This document shows, piece by piece, positions 34,331 through 46,500 of a stretch of DNA of 64,000 nucleotides. The stretch comes from Delphinus delphis (Eukaryota; Chordata; Mammalia; Artiodactyla; Delphinidae). Location of the stretch: NCBI RefSeq assembly GCF_949987515.2, contig NC_082689.1, positions 64,165,246 to 64,229,245 on the forward strand, written 5' to 3'. A model generated the notes under the pieces. That model worked only from the letters and a program-made list of their open reading frames with translations, was not told the origin of the DNA and ran no database searches. Each line of letters begins with the position of its first letter. The first letter of the stretch is position 1. Both the position numbers and the translations under genes were made by a program.

Positions 34331-37300
34331 ATGGTAATAGGAACACACATACCAGTAATTACCTTAAACGTGAATGGATTAAATGCTCCAACCAAAAGAC
34401 ACAGGATCGCTGAATAGACACAACAACAAGACCCATATATATGCTGTCTACAAGAGACCGATTTCAAACCTAGGGACACATACAGACTGAAAGTGAGGGG
34501 ATGGAAAAAGATATTCCACGCAAATAGAAATCAGAAAAAGGCTGGAGAAGAAGAAGAAGGAAAATAAAGAATGTTACAAGAGACAAGGAAGAACACTACA
34601 TAATGATCAAGGGATCAATCCAAGAAGAAGATATAACAATTATATATGCACCCAACATAGGAGCACCTCAATACATAAGGCAACTGCTAACAGCTATAAA
34701 GGAGGAAATCGACAGTAACACAATAATAGTGGGGGACTTTAACACCTCACTTCCACCAATAGACAGATCATCCAAACAGAAAACTAATAAGGAAAAACAA
34801 GCTCTAAATGACACAATAGACCAGATAGATTTAATTGATATGTATAGGACATTCCATCCAAAACCCACAGATTACACTTTCTTCTCAAGTGCGCATGGAA
34901 CATTCTCCAGTATAGACCATACCCTGGGTCCCAAATCAAGCCTCAGTAAATTTAAGAAAATTGAAATCATATCAAGCATCTTCTCTGACCACAATACTAT
35001 GAGATTAGAACTGAATTACAGGGAAAAAAATAAAAAACACAAACACATGGAGGCTAAATAATGTTACTAAATAACCAAGAGAACACTGAAGAAATCAAAG
35101 AGGAAATCAAAAAATACCTAGAGACAAATGACAATGAAAACACAACGATCCAAAACCTATGGGATGCAGCAGAAGCAGTTCTAAGAGGGAAGTTTATAGC
35201 AATACAGTCCTACCTCAAGAAACAAGAAAAATGTCAAATAAACGATCTAACCTTACACCTTAAGGAGCTACATAAAGAAAAACAAACAAAACCCAAAGTT
35301 AGTAGAATGAAAGAAATCATAAAGATCAGAGCAGAAATCAATGAAATAGAAACAAAGAAAACAATAGCAAAGATCAATAAAACTAAAAGCTGGTTCTTTG
35401 AGAAGATAAACAAAATGATAAAGCATTAGCCAGACTCATCAGTAAAAAGAGGGAAAGGACTCAAATCAATAAAATTAGAAATGAAAAAGAAGTTACAACA
35501 GACACCGCAGAAATACAAAGCATCCTAAGAGACTACTGCAAGCAACTCTATGCCAATAAAATGGACAACCTGGAAGAAATGGACAAATTCTTAGATAGGT
35601 ATAACCTTCCAAGACTGAACCAGGAAGAAATAGAAAATATAAACAGACCAATCACAAGTAATGAAATTGAAACTGTGATTAAAAACCTTCCAACAAAGAA
35701 AAGTCCAGGACCAGATGGCTTCACAAGTGAATTCTATCAAACATTTAGAGAAGAGCTAACACCTATCCTTCTCAAACTCCTCCAAAATATAGCAGAGGGA
35801 GGAACACTTCCAAACTCATTCTATGAGGCCACGGTCACCCTGATACCAAAACCAGACAAAGATACTACAAAAAAAGAAAATTACAGACCAATATCACTGA
35901 TGAATATAGATGCAAAAATTCTCAACAAAATATTAGCAAACAGAATCCAACAACACATTAAAAGGATAATACACCATGATCAAGTGGAATTTATCCCAGG
36001 GATGCAAGGATTCTTCAATATACGCAAATCAATCAATGTGATACACCATATTAACAAATTGAAGAAGAAAAACCATATGATCATCTCAATAGATGCAGAA
36101 AAAGCTTTTGACAAAATTCAACACCCATTTATGATAAAAACTCTCCAGAAAGTGGGCATAGAGGGAACCTACCTCAACACAATAAAGGTCATATATGACA
36201 AACCCACAGCAAACATCATTCTCAATGGTGAAAAACTGAAAGCATTTCCTCTAAGATTCGGAACAAGACAAGGATGTCCATGCTCACCACTACTACTGAA
36301 CGTAGTTTTGGAAGTCCTAGCCATGGCAATCAGAGAAGAAAAAGAAATAAAAGGAATACAAATTGGAAAAGAAGAAGTAAAAGTGTCACTGTTTGCAGAT
36401 GACATGAATCTATACACAGAGCATCCTAAAGATGCCACCAGAAAACTACTAGAGCTGATCAATGAATTTGGTAAAGTTGTAGGATACAAAATTAATGCAC
36501 AGAAATCTCTTGGATTCCTATAAACTAATGATGAAAAATCTGAAAGAGGAATTAAGGAAACACTCCCATTTACCACTGCGACAAAAAGAAGAAAATACCT
36601 AGGAAGACAAAAAACCTGTATGCAGAAAACTATAAGACACTGATGAAAGAAATTAAAGATGATAGAAACAGAAGGAGAGATATACCATGTTCTTGGATTG
36701 GAAGAATCATCACTGTGAAAATGACTATACTACCCAAAGCAATCTACAGATTCAATGCAATCCCTATCAAACTACCAATGGCATTTTTTACAGAACTAGA
36801 ACAAAATATCTTAAAATTTGGATGGAGACACAAAAGACCCCAAATAGCCATAGCAGTCTTGAGGGGAAAAAAACAGAGCTGGAGGAATCAGACGCCCTGA
36901 TTTCAGACTATACTACAAAGCTACAGTAATCAAGACAATATGGTACTGGCACAAAAACAGAAATATAGATCAATGAAACAAGATAGAAAGCCCAGAGACA
37001 GAAAGTCCATGCATCTATGGTCAACTAATCTATTACAAAGGAGGCAAGGATACACAATGGAGAAAAGAAAGTCTCTTCAATAAGTGGTGCTGGGAAAACT
37101 GGACAGCTACATGTAAAAGAATGAAATCAGAACACTCCCTAACACCATACACAAAAATAAACTGAAAATGGATTAGAGACCTAAATGTAAGGCCAGACAC
37201 TATTAAAATCTTAGAGGAAAACATAGGAAGAACACTTTTTTTTTTTTTTGCGGTACGCGGGCCTCTCACTGTTGTGGCCTCTCCCGTTGTAGAGCACAGG

Positions 37301-37886
37301 CTCCGGACGTGCAGGCTCAGTGGCCATGGCTCACAGGCCCAGCCGCTCCACGGCATGTGGGATCTTTCCGGACCGGGGCACGAACCTGTGTCCCCTGCAT
37401 CGGCAGGCGGACTCTCAACCACTGCGCCACCAGGGAAGCCCAAGAACACTCTTTGACATAAATTACAGCAAGATCTTTTTTGATCCACCTCCTAGAGTAA
37501 TGGAAATAACAACAAAAATAAACAAATGGGACCTAATGAAACTTAAAAGCTTTTGCACAGCAAAGGAAACCATAAAGAAAATAAAACACAATCCTCAGAA
37601 TGGGAGAAAATATTTGCAAACGAATCAACGGACAAAGGATTAATCTCCAAAATATATAAACAGCTTATGCAGCTCAATATTTAAAAAAACAAACAACCCA
37701 ATTAAAAAATGGGCAGAAGACCTAAACAGACATTTCTCCAAAGAGGACATACAGATGGCCAAGAAGCACATGAAAAGCTGCTCAACATCACTAATTATTA
37801 GAGAAATGCAAATCGAAACTACAATGAGGTATCGCCTCACACCAGTTAGAATGGCCATCATCAGAAAATCTACAAACAACAAACGC
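34331..37886 (+). pseudogene. L1 ORF2 remnant (endonuclease and reverse transcriptase), broken and 3'-truncated
   Basis: ORF2p nicks target DNA and reverse-transcribes L1 RNA. The start ATG at 34331 is followed after about 28 codons by a stop (TAG where TGG is usual), and the next part is frameshifted. The endonuclease remainder is open at 34603-35061 with 'VGDFNT', 'SIDH' and 'SDHN' motifs. The linker is at 35061-35429. The reverse transcriptase is open at 35561-36523 (320 residues), with '[12 protein letters not shown]', 'SIDAEKAFD', 'RQGCP' and an intact 'FADD' catalytic motif. A frameshift and stops follow; short pieces continue at 36643-36900 and to 37886, interrupted by a SINE. The cysteine-rich end is missing. 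Confidence 0.9.
37237..37441 (-). mobile_element. CHR-type SINE, inverted, inside L1 ORF2, with TSD
   Basis: A full inverted copy with the T-run at left and the head at right ('gccaccagggaagccc'). The 9-bp TSD aagaacact is at 37228-37236 and 37442-37450. Confidence 0.93.
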
Positions 37887-38486
37887 TGATAATTTTCCTT
37901 TCAAATCTGGACTTCCTCACTCCCTCAAAATTCCAAGTTGATACAACTAACATGTATTTTGTACCTACTATGTGCTAGACATTGTGGTGGGGAGGCATCA
38001 ATGGACAAGAGGCAGCCTGTTTAGAACTTGGATATTTCATAGACATGAGGGACCATGAGATCTGACCCCATTCTTAAATACCTATAGATTAAATGTCTTG
38101 GTTGAATGCATGTGTAGGAGTCAGAGACTTTTGAACCTGTGAAGGTGGGTGAATCAATTTCTTATCTTTATTTCCAGATGTTGAACTTCACTGCTTCGAA
38201 AAGACTTGAACCTCTGATGAAAGAACCAGAAGGATGCTTGTGAAATAGCAGGGGTTTCGCTTGCCTTGGCTCGTTACAAATCTATGAAGTCCTGGTTCAC
38301 TGCCTTGGGTAACCATACAAGATCTCTTTCAAACATCTCTCCTTTCTGTTGCTTCTACTTCCCCTTAAACATCTGGTGGACGATGGAAAAAACCTTGATT
38401 TATAGTATCACAAAACAACACCATAAGAATGGGTAAAATTAAATAAATACATATACAGAGAAAAGGTAAATGTGAATCCACTGACT
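37887..38486. other. Single-copy DNA beyond the L1 break
   Basis: Sequence changes from L1 to unrelated DNA at about 37887 without an A-run. The part near 37950-37990 ('gtacctactatgtgctagac') may be a scrap of an ancient repeat. Confidence 0.45.
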
Positions 38487-38500
38487 TGAAATGCATTCTT
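38487..38500 (-). repeat. Target-site duplication, 3' side of CCDC117 retrocopy
   Basis: The 14 bases tgaaatgcattctt are identical to 42273-42286. On the minus strand this copy follows the A-run of the retrocopy. Confidence 0.85.
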
Positions 38501-38505
38501 TTTTT

Positions 38506-41419
38506 CCAAAACACTTAAGAAATTTTACAGAAAACAATAAAATACAGAAACACCAGATTCTCATTTTAACGTAAAACAGCACCTTCCGCAACTTTCCTAG
38601 TACTCCACCATTCTTATTACTATTAAAAAACAAAACCAAGTTCCAGATCCAAAATAATTAACGCACCTGCTGGTAAACAGTTTTCTCATGGTTCTAGCCT
38701 CCACTCCACTTATTTTTAAAATTTTACAATTGCACCTTTTCAAGAATGAGTAGCAATTTTTATTTGATTAATATCTGTGCGAACTGGACTTAACTTTCTT
38801 CGTATTAATTTAGAAAACAAAACCAAACCACACGCACCCTAATCAAGCCCAGAGAAAATATACATTTGTTCATTAAAGCTCACCTGCCTTAGATAATTTT
38901 TTCTTTTCACATGTTAGCATAGTAAGCCACTGTTTGATCCATGCGCAAACGCTGTACGAAATGACCAGACCTGTCAATTCCCTAGGGAAACCTTACGGCA
39001 AAAGCAAAAGCCTTCCTCTACAAAAGAAAAACAAAGCAGAGGCATGGGGACTGTGGAGACAGCTCAGATGAATAAGCATCACAAGGATGAAGAAGACAAT
39101 TTTTGTACAAACATATGCAAGATAAAGTTTAAAAAGGAGCATTGAGCATGCATGTTTCCTGCAGAAATAATGATCATGTCAGATAAAAGGACTCGTGAAG
39201 CAAGTTCTGCTTAGCTCTTAATTAACAGAATCTTGTTAGTTCTCTGCTACATATACCCGTGGTTTCAGAGCCTTGTTTCAGAGCTCTTCCTTCCTCCTGT
39301 TCACTGACCTGGATCCCAGGCCTGCCCAACAATCTCTGTAGAAGACAGTGTTAGTGTGTTTGGGTCCTTCTTTGGAAAGCTGTCACCTCTCCTTCACCTG
39401 AACACTGGGATTAACTCCAAATTCCAGGCAGTCACTCCATGCTTTTGAGCTGTAGCAGAATAAACATTTTAGAGTAGGGATTTCTTTAAGGCTACAAACT
39501 TTACAAGTTGGTCCCATTAACAAGGACCTAGGGGCAGGAGTTTTTTAAACAGCATGAATCAAACACTTGCACATTTCAACAGAATACAGTTTACATTCAT
39601 CTCTAAATCTGAGATTAAGAAACTATTAGCTGGTTTCCAACTGGTTTCAATACTGGTTTGCAGTTTGAATAATTTTACTGTGCAGACATTATTTTGTTTA
39701 AATATGAAACATCAAATCTTTTCCTGACTATCAAGACAGAAATAAGAGAAAGCAGGAACAACAGGCAGGAGAAGAAACAGTCCAGTTAACAGACCTGTGA
39801 CTTCTATGCCATCTGTGACAAGGGGAGGGACTTCGGCATGGGTTTCAAAATTGCCTGGGAGCTGTCGCCTAAAGTCACCTCTGCTTGGCACAAACCACGT
39901 TTTCTACACAAGGTGTCTGATTCCTACAAAGGCAAAAGAAACCCAGAAAGCAAAACGGAAGGAACTGGGGTGGTCTCCCGTTGTCTGATAAAAGGGCTAA
40001 TATTACACTCATTTAACAAGTTATAGTGGATATTCTGTAGCACTAAAGGAACTGTCATTTTACTTTGTACTACCGAGTCCTTGCCACGCAGAAGAGCTCT
40101 TCCTGAGAAATAAAGAACTTCAATCCTGGTTACCCTCAGAGGACACCTTGAGCCTGGGTAAGGTCCTCAAGATGAAGATTTCCTGCTAGCAGGAAGGTGT
40201 TTTCTACTAACATTTTTTTTCTTTTTTTTTTTTTTGTGGTACGCGGGCCTCTCACTGTTGTGGCCTCTCCCGTTGCGGAGCACAGGCTCCGGACACGCAG
40301 GCTCAGCGGCCATGGCTCACGGGCCCAGCCGCTCCGCGGCATGTGGGATCTTCCCGGACTGGGGCACGAACCTGTGTCCCCTGCATCGGCAGGCGGACCC
40401 TCAACCACCGCACCACCAGGGAAGCCCTCTGCTAACTTTTAGGCTTACTGCACAACAGTTGAAACAACAGGCAAGTTGGCTATCTCAGTAAATCTCAATG
40501 TCACTTGCCCATATGTGCTCAGCTAATTATTCAGTCACTGTTTTCTAAATTAACATTAAACAACTCAACTTGCTTTTTTTTAACTACAGAATTTATATGC
40601 TGGGCTTAGCTGATACAGCACCGCCCCAGGATTACCTGAGGAATGCTTCTCCCAGAGCCCATTCGCACATGGTTTACCTCACAATCTTTTAAACTATCAC
40701 TCAAGGTTAATTAAGCTGTAAACATTACTGAATAGCTGGGCTTATCGATTTTGGAAGGGAAACCAAGGAGCATGGTAGCACAAGGCAAAAAAGCCTCGAA
40801 GGAAAAACCTTTTCTTTGTATTTTTCGTTGCATTTTCAGAGGCAAAGAGGGGAGGCACAATGCTACTGGCTATTTAATCAATACAGCTACACTGAATTGA
40901 CAACTGATATACAGGTTTCAGAGCCTCTGTTAAATTCCCCAGCATAGGTTTAAACTACGGCCTTCTTCCTCCTTCCCCCCAATGATATATAGTCACCACT
41001 GTAAACAGAGCTCACGTCTACAGATGAAGCTGTGGCTCGACTGCCAGGGTACCCGTAGTAGGAGAGCATCCTACTTTCTTAATGCACCTTTTTCAACTCA
41101 AGTATCTGAATGATTTAGACAATGTGACAGATGACTTAGAAGTCATGCTTACACATATAGCTTCTACACTTGACTTTGCAGAATGTACTCCTTATTCCTT
41201 TAATAAGCCCCCTAGAAAACTGCTTTTCCCTTGAGACAAGTTTCCTTGGCAAAAAGTTGAATTCAAGAAATGGCTACCCCAAATGAGAGTCCCGTCCCAA
41301 ATCACAGGTGGAGTATTACACCCATTTCAAAACTTTCAAGTCCCTATACTGTACAGGCAGGCTCATGACTGAACACATAAGCCTTCTAAATTTGACAACT
41401 TTAGTGTAGAAACTGGCTT
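38506..41419 (-). other. Retained 3' UTR of the CCDC117 retrocopy
   Basis: This stretch has no older MIR, L2 or L1 elements that I can see, in contrast to its surroundings. It lies between the pseudogene stop and the A-run plus TSD. That it is CCDC117 3' UTR is inferred from its position inside the TSD pair; I cannot align it to the parent. No canonical AATAAA is seen just before the A-run on the minus strand. Confidence 0.7.
40217..40427 (-). mobile_element. CHR-type SINE, inverted, inside the retrocopy 3' UTR
   Basis: A full inverted copy with an interrupted T-run (40206-40225) and the head 'gccaccagggaagccc'-type end. The TSD tctactaacatttt / tctgctaactttt lies at 40203-40216 and 40428-40440. 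Whether it was already in the parental mRNA or came later is not known. Confidence 0.92.
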
Positions 41420-42054
41420 CTAGAGTTCCATCTCTTCTTCTGTGCAAGCAGCTGTCTCCAAACTATTGTAAACAGCCAACCCTGTCTGCGAGGTTCTAAG
41501 AACAGTTCAGTTCCTTGAGGGAAGACAGTGCCAGCAGCTGCACACTTAGTTTGGCTCTCTCCTGCGTAGTTCTTAGCATTAGATGACGGCTTTAGCAGAA
41601 AGGAGTTCAGGGAAAGGCTTCCAGAGCACAAGCTCCCTGAAGGACAGCTCATGGACTCAATCATTTTCTTTGTAAAGACTTCATCAAATTCCCTCTTCAA
41701 ACCTGTTTTCATGGTATCAGGAAGGACAAGCCTGGGAAGACGGTTAATATTTCTGTCAGCTTCAAGTTCATCTTCATCAGTTATTCTGTCCTCAATTTCC
41801 TGAAGCCTCCTTCGGGCAACTTCACCCTGTGGTTCTCCTGTTGTCTGATTCCTCTCTTCACAAATAACAACTAACATGCCAGGTGCAGAAAGGCCACTAG
41901 TGCACGGATTTACTCCATGACCCTCTATATCCTGATGTGCACAAAGAATCCAGTCATTAGGACCAGCACAGAGCTCTACTTCAGTTATAGCCTCTTCTTT
42001 CTTACTGGACAATCCTCCTCTCGCTTGTGTTTCTTTCTACGGTGAACTGCGGTG

Positions 42055-42272
42055 AACTGAAACACATCGGCGCGCCCCGCTCCCACCCGGGCTGCTTGGG
42101 GCCCCGACTGCGGGGCCAGCCCGGCGCGTCCGGTCCCAGCGGGAAGGCCCGGCTTAGGAAAGCCGGCGGCGGCCGCAGGAAGTCCGAGCCGCCGCCCGGC
42201 GGGAGGCGACTGAAGAGCCCGCAGAGCGCCGCCGTGGCGGGGGAGACGAGGAGGCTTCGCCCGCGGCCCCCC
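42055..42272 (-). other. CpG-rich 5' end of the retrocopy
   Basis: About 220 bp with very high GC and dense CpG, unlike the AT-rich DNA on both sides. It corresponds to the 5' UTR and first codons of the parent gene, whose CpG island lies there. Many CpGs still stand, so the copy is not very old or is kept unmethylated. Confidence 0.75.
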
Positions 42273-42286
42273 TGAAATGCATTCTT
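42273..42286 (-). repeat. Target-site duplication, 5' side of CCDC117 retrocopy
   Basis: The same 14 bases as 38487-38500. On the minus strand this copy stands directly before the GC-rich 5' end of the pseudogene. Confidence 0.85.
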
Positions 42287-44149
42287 CCAAGCAACACACC
42301 TTCAACCTGTCATTGTATTTCTAAGTTTGATAAATGTGCTCCTTTTAAAATTTACATATGCTGCTTCCCCAAGGCAGGAGGACCTGATAATGACAGTAGC
42401 AACAATGTTCTGAGGGAAGTGGTGCTTTGTATCAATCCAGAACTATCGTTCGAAAATCTCTCTTTTGCTGCAGAAGAAAAAACTGCTACTGAACTTTTAA
42501 CTGGAACTTTCTTTATATTACAGAGAGGGTGCTGAAAACAGGCTAAACGATCACTAGATGACCACTGTTTTACTATTTTACGTTATTTTCTACTATTTTT
42601 TCATTTGGAAAAGTTATCTAGAGCCTTGGAACAATGTCGCTGAGGAATGCACCACCAACCCGAGGCTGTTCTCAGGGGACTCAAGGTCAAATAGGCACAC
42701 ATAATATTGAATTGTGAAGCACCCTGCTGCACTCCACGTTCAAATATGTGCACCCTAAGTCCTGTCTCCAGTGCATGGAATGAACTCTTTAGACAGCGTT
42801 TATACAGTTAAAGACACTGTATCATGAATGCCAAAGACGACGGTGACACCTTTTTTTTTCCTTTTGTAGAATGTTAAATGATCATCCTATGGAATTTATT
42901 AAGCATCCCAATTTACAGATGATAAGAAATAAGAGTTATACTTATTAGGTAGCTTAAGAAACTACTGGAGAAGCCAAAGGCACAAGTCTGCTAGTAGAAG
43001 ATAATTTCTAAATGTCTGAAAAGGAAGATGACAAGAACTGAAATTCAGCATTTCATTTTAATCTCAGAAAAAAAGGGTGACTGTGGTGGTGTGGGCCTGG
43101 TTTTTAGCAGGAGCATCTTGTCCTGTTAATGCACAGCAATGTCCTGATTACCTCGTTGTTCATCATATTGCAGGGTAGCAGGTTGGCCTGATGACTGCAG
43201 AGGACACGTGCCGCCGTGATAGCCAGCTTCCCGCATTCATCACAATTCTCGTTCCCATACCCAGGGTCCGTATCCTCTCAGTGACTCACAAAAGTGCCAC
43301 TGTCATCATAATGCCAGGCATGTTAATATTATAAATTGTGACCTCTAGTCCCAAAATAGTTATCTTCATTTATTATGAAAGGGGATCTTCTACTTTCATC
43401 AGAAGCTTAAACAAGTATAAGTCTCCCCACTCTGGTCTAAGACTATCACATAGCAACAACAAATCTTTGTGGCTATTACTTTTGTGTTTAATTTTTCGTG
43501 TGACATAAACTAAGTACGGCTGTATCCTTCAATGAACTCTCAAGTCCTTCTCTAATGACCTTCTTGGCTATTAATTAGACTTTCAAACTAGTACTTGAGT
43601 TCAGAGTCCAGCGATGAGAGAAAAAGTTGAGCTGAATAAATCCAAGAGCACAGTCATGTACTTTTCATACTGTGCTTTCCCAGGAGCCGTTCAACTTAAG
43701 TAAACAAACCCTCAAAACGGTGCCTCAGCTGTAATAACACCCTAATAGCCCTAGATGGACACAAAATCAATGCAAATATCTAGACATTTTGAGCTCTCCC
43801 ATTATAACAGGATATGCATTTTGCAGGATAACAGAGTGGCTTATTACAGATGGGGCTGCCGTTGTCCTGAGGATGCTGGCATGCCTCAGTTTCCCCCACG
43901 TGGTTGCTCCTTGCTTTCTGGCGGCTTGGGGAGAAAAGCCAGCAGCTCCGGATAGCACAGTGGAAAGAAACCACCACTGTGCTCCTGGGGTTGAGCCTTG
44001 ACCCTGCCAACTACTGGCTTGCTCCAAACAGCCAGCTCTCAGTAGGGGCTTCTTTGACCTCTGTTTTCTCCTTTTTTTCCTTTCCGTGATACTTTATGGA
44101 TACTTTGATTTTCACATTTACATTGCATTAGAAAAATAGATGGTTATCC
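42287..44149. other. Single-copy DNA
   Basis: About 1.9 kb with no recognised repeat. Short frames near 43755-44089 overlap in several phases, with no protein similarity. Confidence 0.45.
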
Positions 44150-44445
44150 TTCAGTAAGATTTCCCTGTGTGCCAAGCTAAGTGATTTACGTCCAAATTTA
44201 TGAATTATAACCTCATGCAAGTTAGTAATACTATCCTCATATTCCAGTTTTACACAAAGCACTAGGCTGTGTGCTGGGCGTTCTTCCCTCCCTGTATATT
44301 CCCAGTACAAGGCTGTACTTTGTAAATGAGGAAACTGAGGAAACTGAAACGCAGGGAAGTTAAGGTCACTCAGCTAGTAAATAGACGACCTATGATTTGA
44401 ACTGATATCCAAAGCCCATACTCTTAGCCATGGTCATCTGCTGCT
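44150..44445 (-). mobile_element. MIR SINE, inverted
   Basis: Core signals in reverse order: 'gtgtgccaagctaagtgatt', 'aaatgaggaaactgagg', 'ggtcactcagctagtaaata' and 'gatttgaactgatatccaaa'. Confidence 0.75.
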
Positions 44446-44454
44446 GCTCTTAGA

Positions 44455-44560
44455 GGCTTACATATCTGTCTTTTGCTACTAGTCTGCCGGCACCTTGAGA
44501 ATAGGGACAACATTTTAGTCAATTGTTCTCTCCTTTGTGTCTTGCACAATGTTGGAATTT
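44455..44560 (+). mobile_element. L2 3' fragment, short
   Basis: The parts 'ccggcaccttgagaataggg' and 'ctcctttgtgtcttgcacaa' resemble the L2 3' end. Short and diverged. Confidence 0.45.
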
Positions 44561-46259
44561 AGCAATTCTTGTGCTCATCTTTTCAAAAAAGCTATTATTC
44601 GCTCTGCCTAAAGCAAAGGCCCAGCCCCCAGAGCCAGTTGGCCATTCAGGAAACATTTTTGGAGGGCTTCTTTTCTGGAGGAAAGGTGCTGCAAGGCTGA
44701 GAACCTACCACACCTAACACTTCTCTCTGTACAGAGTACCCACAAGTGCACTGGGCCCAGGTGGACATGTTCGTCTCAGGTAACACAGTTCTCCTGGACC
44801 ACAGCTGACTGGGTCAGAGATCTGGGCCGGGGCATCTTTAGACCGGCCTGTGGCGTCTGAGCTAAGTTGCTGTGAGAGCTGCGTAATAATGAAACGAATC
44901 AAATCCTCTCCTGAAGAGGTCAGATGTGAGACACACAAAGAAGGCACTAATGCCAAGAGACACACAGAAAAAAATCCACTATACAGAGGTTAGGAGATGA
45001 CAGAAGACCTGACGGAGCTGGAGTTTAGGGAGAGGGCAGAGCAGTGTTGGGGGACAGGAACAGAGGCAGCAAAGGCACCCAGGGGACTGGAGTCACTGCT
45101 TGGCTCACCAGAGCTGCTGGTGTGTCCCCAACAATGAGCCTGCTCTCCAGGGAGCACTAGGCTGCAGGCTGCTGAGCCCACCTCCCCAGCTTCCTTCCTT
45201 CCTTTGTATCCCTATCACTGAGATCATCTCAGAATGGCTCAGAGCCAGTTGCTGAGGCAGGGAGGGGTGGGACCCAGGCTAAAAAAAAATGATGAAAACA
45301 CACGATCCCAATCTTTAAGGAGCTATGATCTAATGAGGCAGACAGAGATGGTCATAGGTGATTATAATCCGAGACCAGATATGCTTGGATGGACTGGACT
45401 ATACATCAAAGGGCTCTCTAAAAGGGGCTCCTGGGACATCGCTACACGCTCTCATTACAGGCCTATTTGACAGAGCTGGGAATGGAGGGAAAGGGTGGAA
45501 ACTGGGAAGACGAAGAAAGCAAAAACCCATTATAATTCTGCTCCTATTTGAATTCATATACTTCAGTAATTGCCTGCAGTGCTGAAAGAGAGCCTAACCT
45601 TTTTGTTAATGTTATCTTTAATAAAAACTCTCTCTTAGTATATTCTGAGTGAGTTTGGTGTTCATTAGGGTGAGGGACAAAGAGCAGATGAGTTACAGCA
45701 CTGCATCATGAAGACGGAACCTGCCATGACTTGTTCAAGCCTGAGCTGGGGCATTTACTCCTCCCCTTCATCTGAGGGGACTGAAATCATAGCCTGAATT
45801 ACAAGCTGGCTTTATAATGTGCAGCCTGGATATCCCGGTCCTGGACCTGCCCCACAGTTACAAAGTGAATAGGGGATCAAATCAAGTCAACCACAGGCTG
45901 ACCTTTGTATGTTCAAGGCCTGGGTAAGAAAGGGGACCCCTCTCTTTTTGTTCAGATTGCGATCAGTCCAGTCCTAAGATTACGATGGAGAAGGCCACAT
46001 CCTTCCCGAAACTTAACTGGTCATTCTTTTCTAAGCCTGTGACCTAGCTACCTATACAGTCAGAAATTTGAGGTTGCTGAAGGGCAGCTCTGAGAAATAG
46101 TGGATCTTGCTTCTCTAGTCTCCTGAGGTCATGGGGGTCGCAGAGTTGGCCTATGTTGTCTGGATGGGTACACTAGGACGCTATTACACACAGCCCATTG
46201 TTACACTGAACTGAACGGCCACGAGAGCAAATATGTCCCTCAACCTAACAACAGCTCAC
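44561..46259. other. Single-copy DNA, one possible ancient repeat
   Basis: The part near 45300-45370 ('ctttaaggagctatgatcta') resembles a mammal-wide repeat that I cannot name. No exon or RNA gene is seen. Confidence 0.4.
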
Positions 46260-46500
46260 ATTTTGTGAATGCTAATGGAGTGTCAGGCCCCTTGAAGCCA
46301 TGTCTTCTTCTTTATCATTTCCTCTGAGGTAGTGGACAACAATTACTATTATCAGTCTGACACTGTAGATGAGGAGAGGGATACTAAAGAAAATAAGTAA
46401 CTTGACCCAAATAACATGGCCGGTTAGTGGTGAAGACATGGGATTTGAACCCACTCTTTTGGACTTGAGAAGTCCCTCTATTTATTACCCCAATACACTG
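46260..46500 (-). mobile_element. MIR SINE, inverted
   Basis: Reverse MIR order: 'tatcatttcctctgaggtag', 'gtagatgaggagagggatac', 'agtaacttgacccaaataac' and 'gggatttgaacccactcttt'. Confidence 0.7.

Larger units (their letters stand above)
32251..37886 (+). mobile_element. LINE-1 copy with 5' UTR, ORF1 and most of ORF2; 3' end missing
   Basis: A cetartiodactyl-type L1 that starts with the 5'-UTR signature 'ggttcaagatggcagagtag'. It runs through ORF1 and ORF2, and ends abruptly inside ORF2 at 'caaacaacaaacgctgataa'. The ORF2 C-terminus, 3' UTR and poly(A) are absent and no TSD is visible. Two CHR SINEs are inserted (34027-34230 and 37237-37441). Nonsense and frameshift changes in both ORFs make it inactive. 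Most L1 copies are 5'-truncated; here the 5' end survives, which points to a later deletion. Confidence 0.92.
38499..42272 (-). pseudogene. CCDC117: CCDC117 processed pseudogene (retrocopy) with long 3' UTR
   Basis: An intronless, reverse-strand copy of the CCDC117 mRNA. The CDS equivalent runs from 42235 down to the stop at 41420-41422, about 816 bp against roughly 840 bp for the usual 279-residue protein (length from memory). Recognised parts include 'KKHKREED', 'CPVRKKR', 'AGPNDWILCAHQD', 'TTGEPQ' and 'MKTGLKREFDEVFTKKMIES'. The initiator reads ACG. A 2-bp gain after 'VRKKR' shifts the frame, a second shift after 'SMSCPS' is undone a few codons later, and a third spoils the C-terminus. Apparently untranslated mRNA sequence follows for about 2.9 kb, interrupted by a SINE. 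It ends in a 7-base A-run and a 14-bp TSD. I recall CCDC117 as a little-studied coiled-coil protein; this copy cannot make it. Confidence 0.88.

Noticed and set aside
35561..36523. The 320-codon reverse-transcriptase frame as an active gene
   Set aside because: The catalytic motifs are intact, but the frame lacks the start, endonuclease and C-terminus. It belongs to a broken L1.
41401..42012. The 203-codon frame as a functional CCDC117 gene
   Set aside because: It lacks introns, its ATG is out of phase with the parent, and the C-terminus is frameshifted. TSD and A-run show a retrocopy.
41985..42305. A 106-codon frame at the 5' end of the CCDC117 copy
   Set aside because: Its start lies outside the retrocopy and its first part is out of phase with the parent protein; only 'KKHKREED...VRKKR' is genuine. 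It is a product of frameshift, not a new gene.
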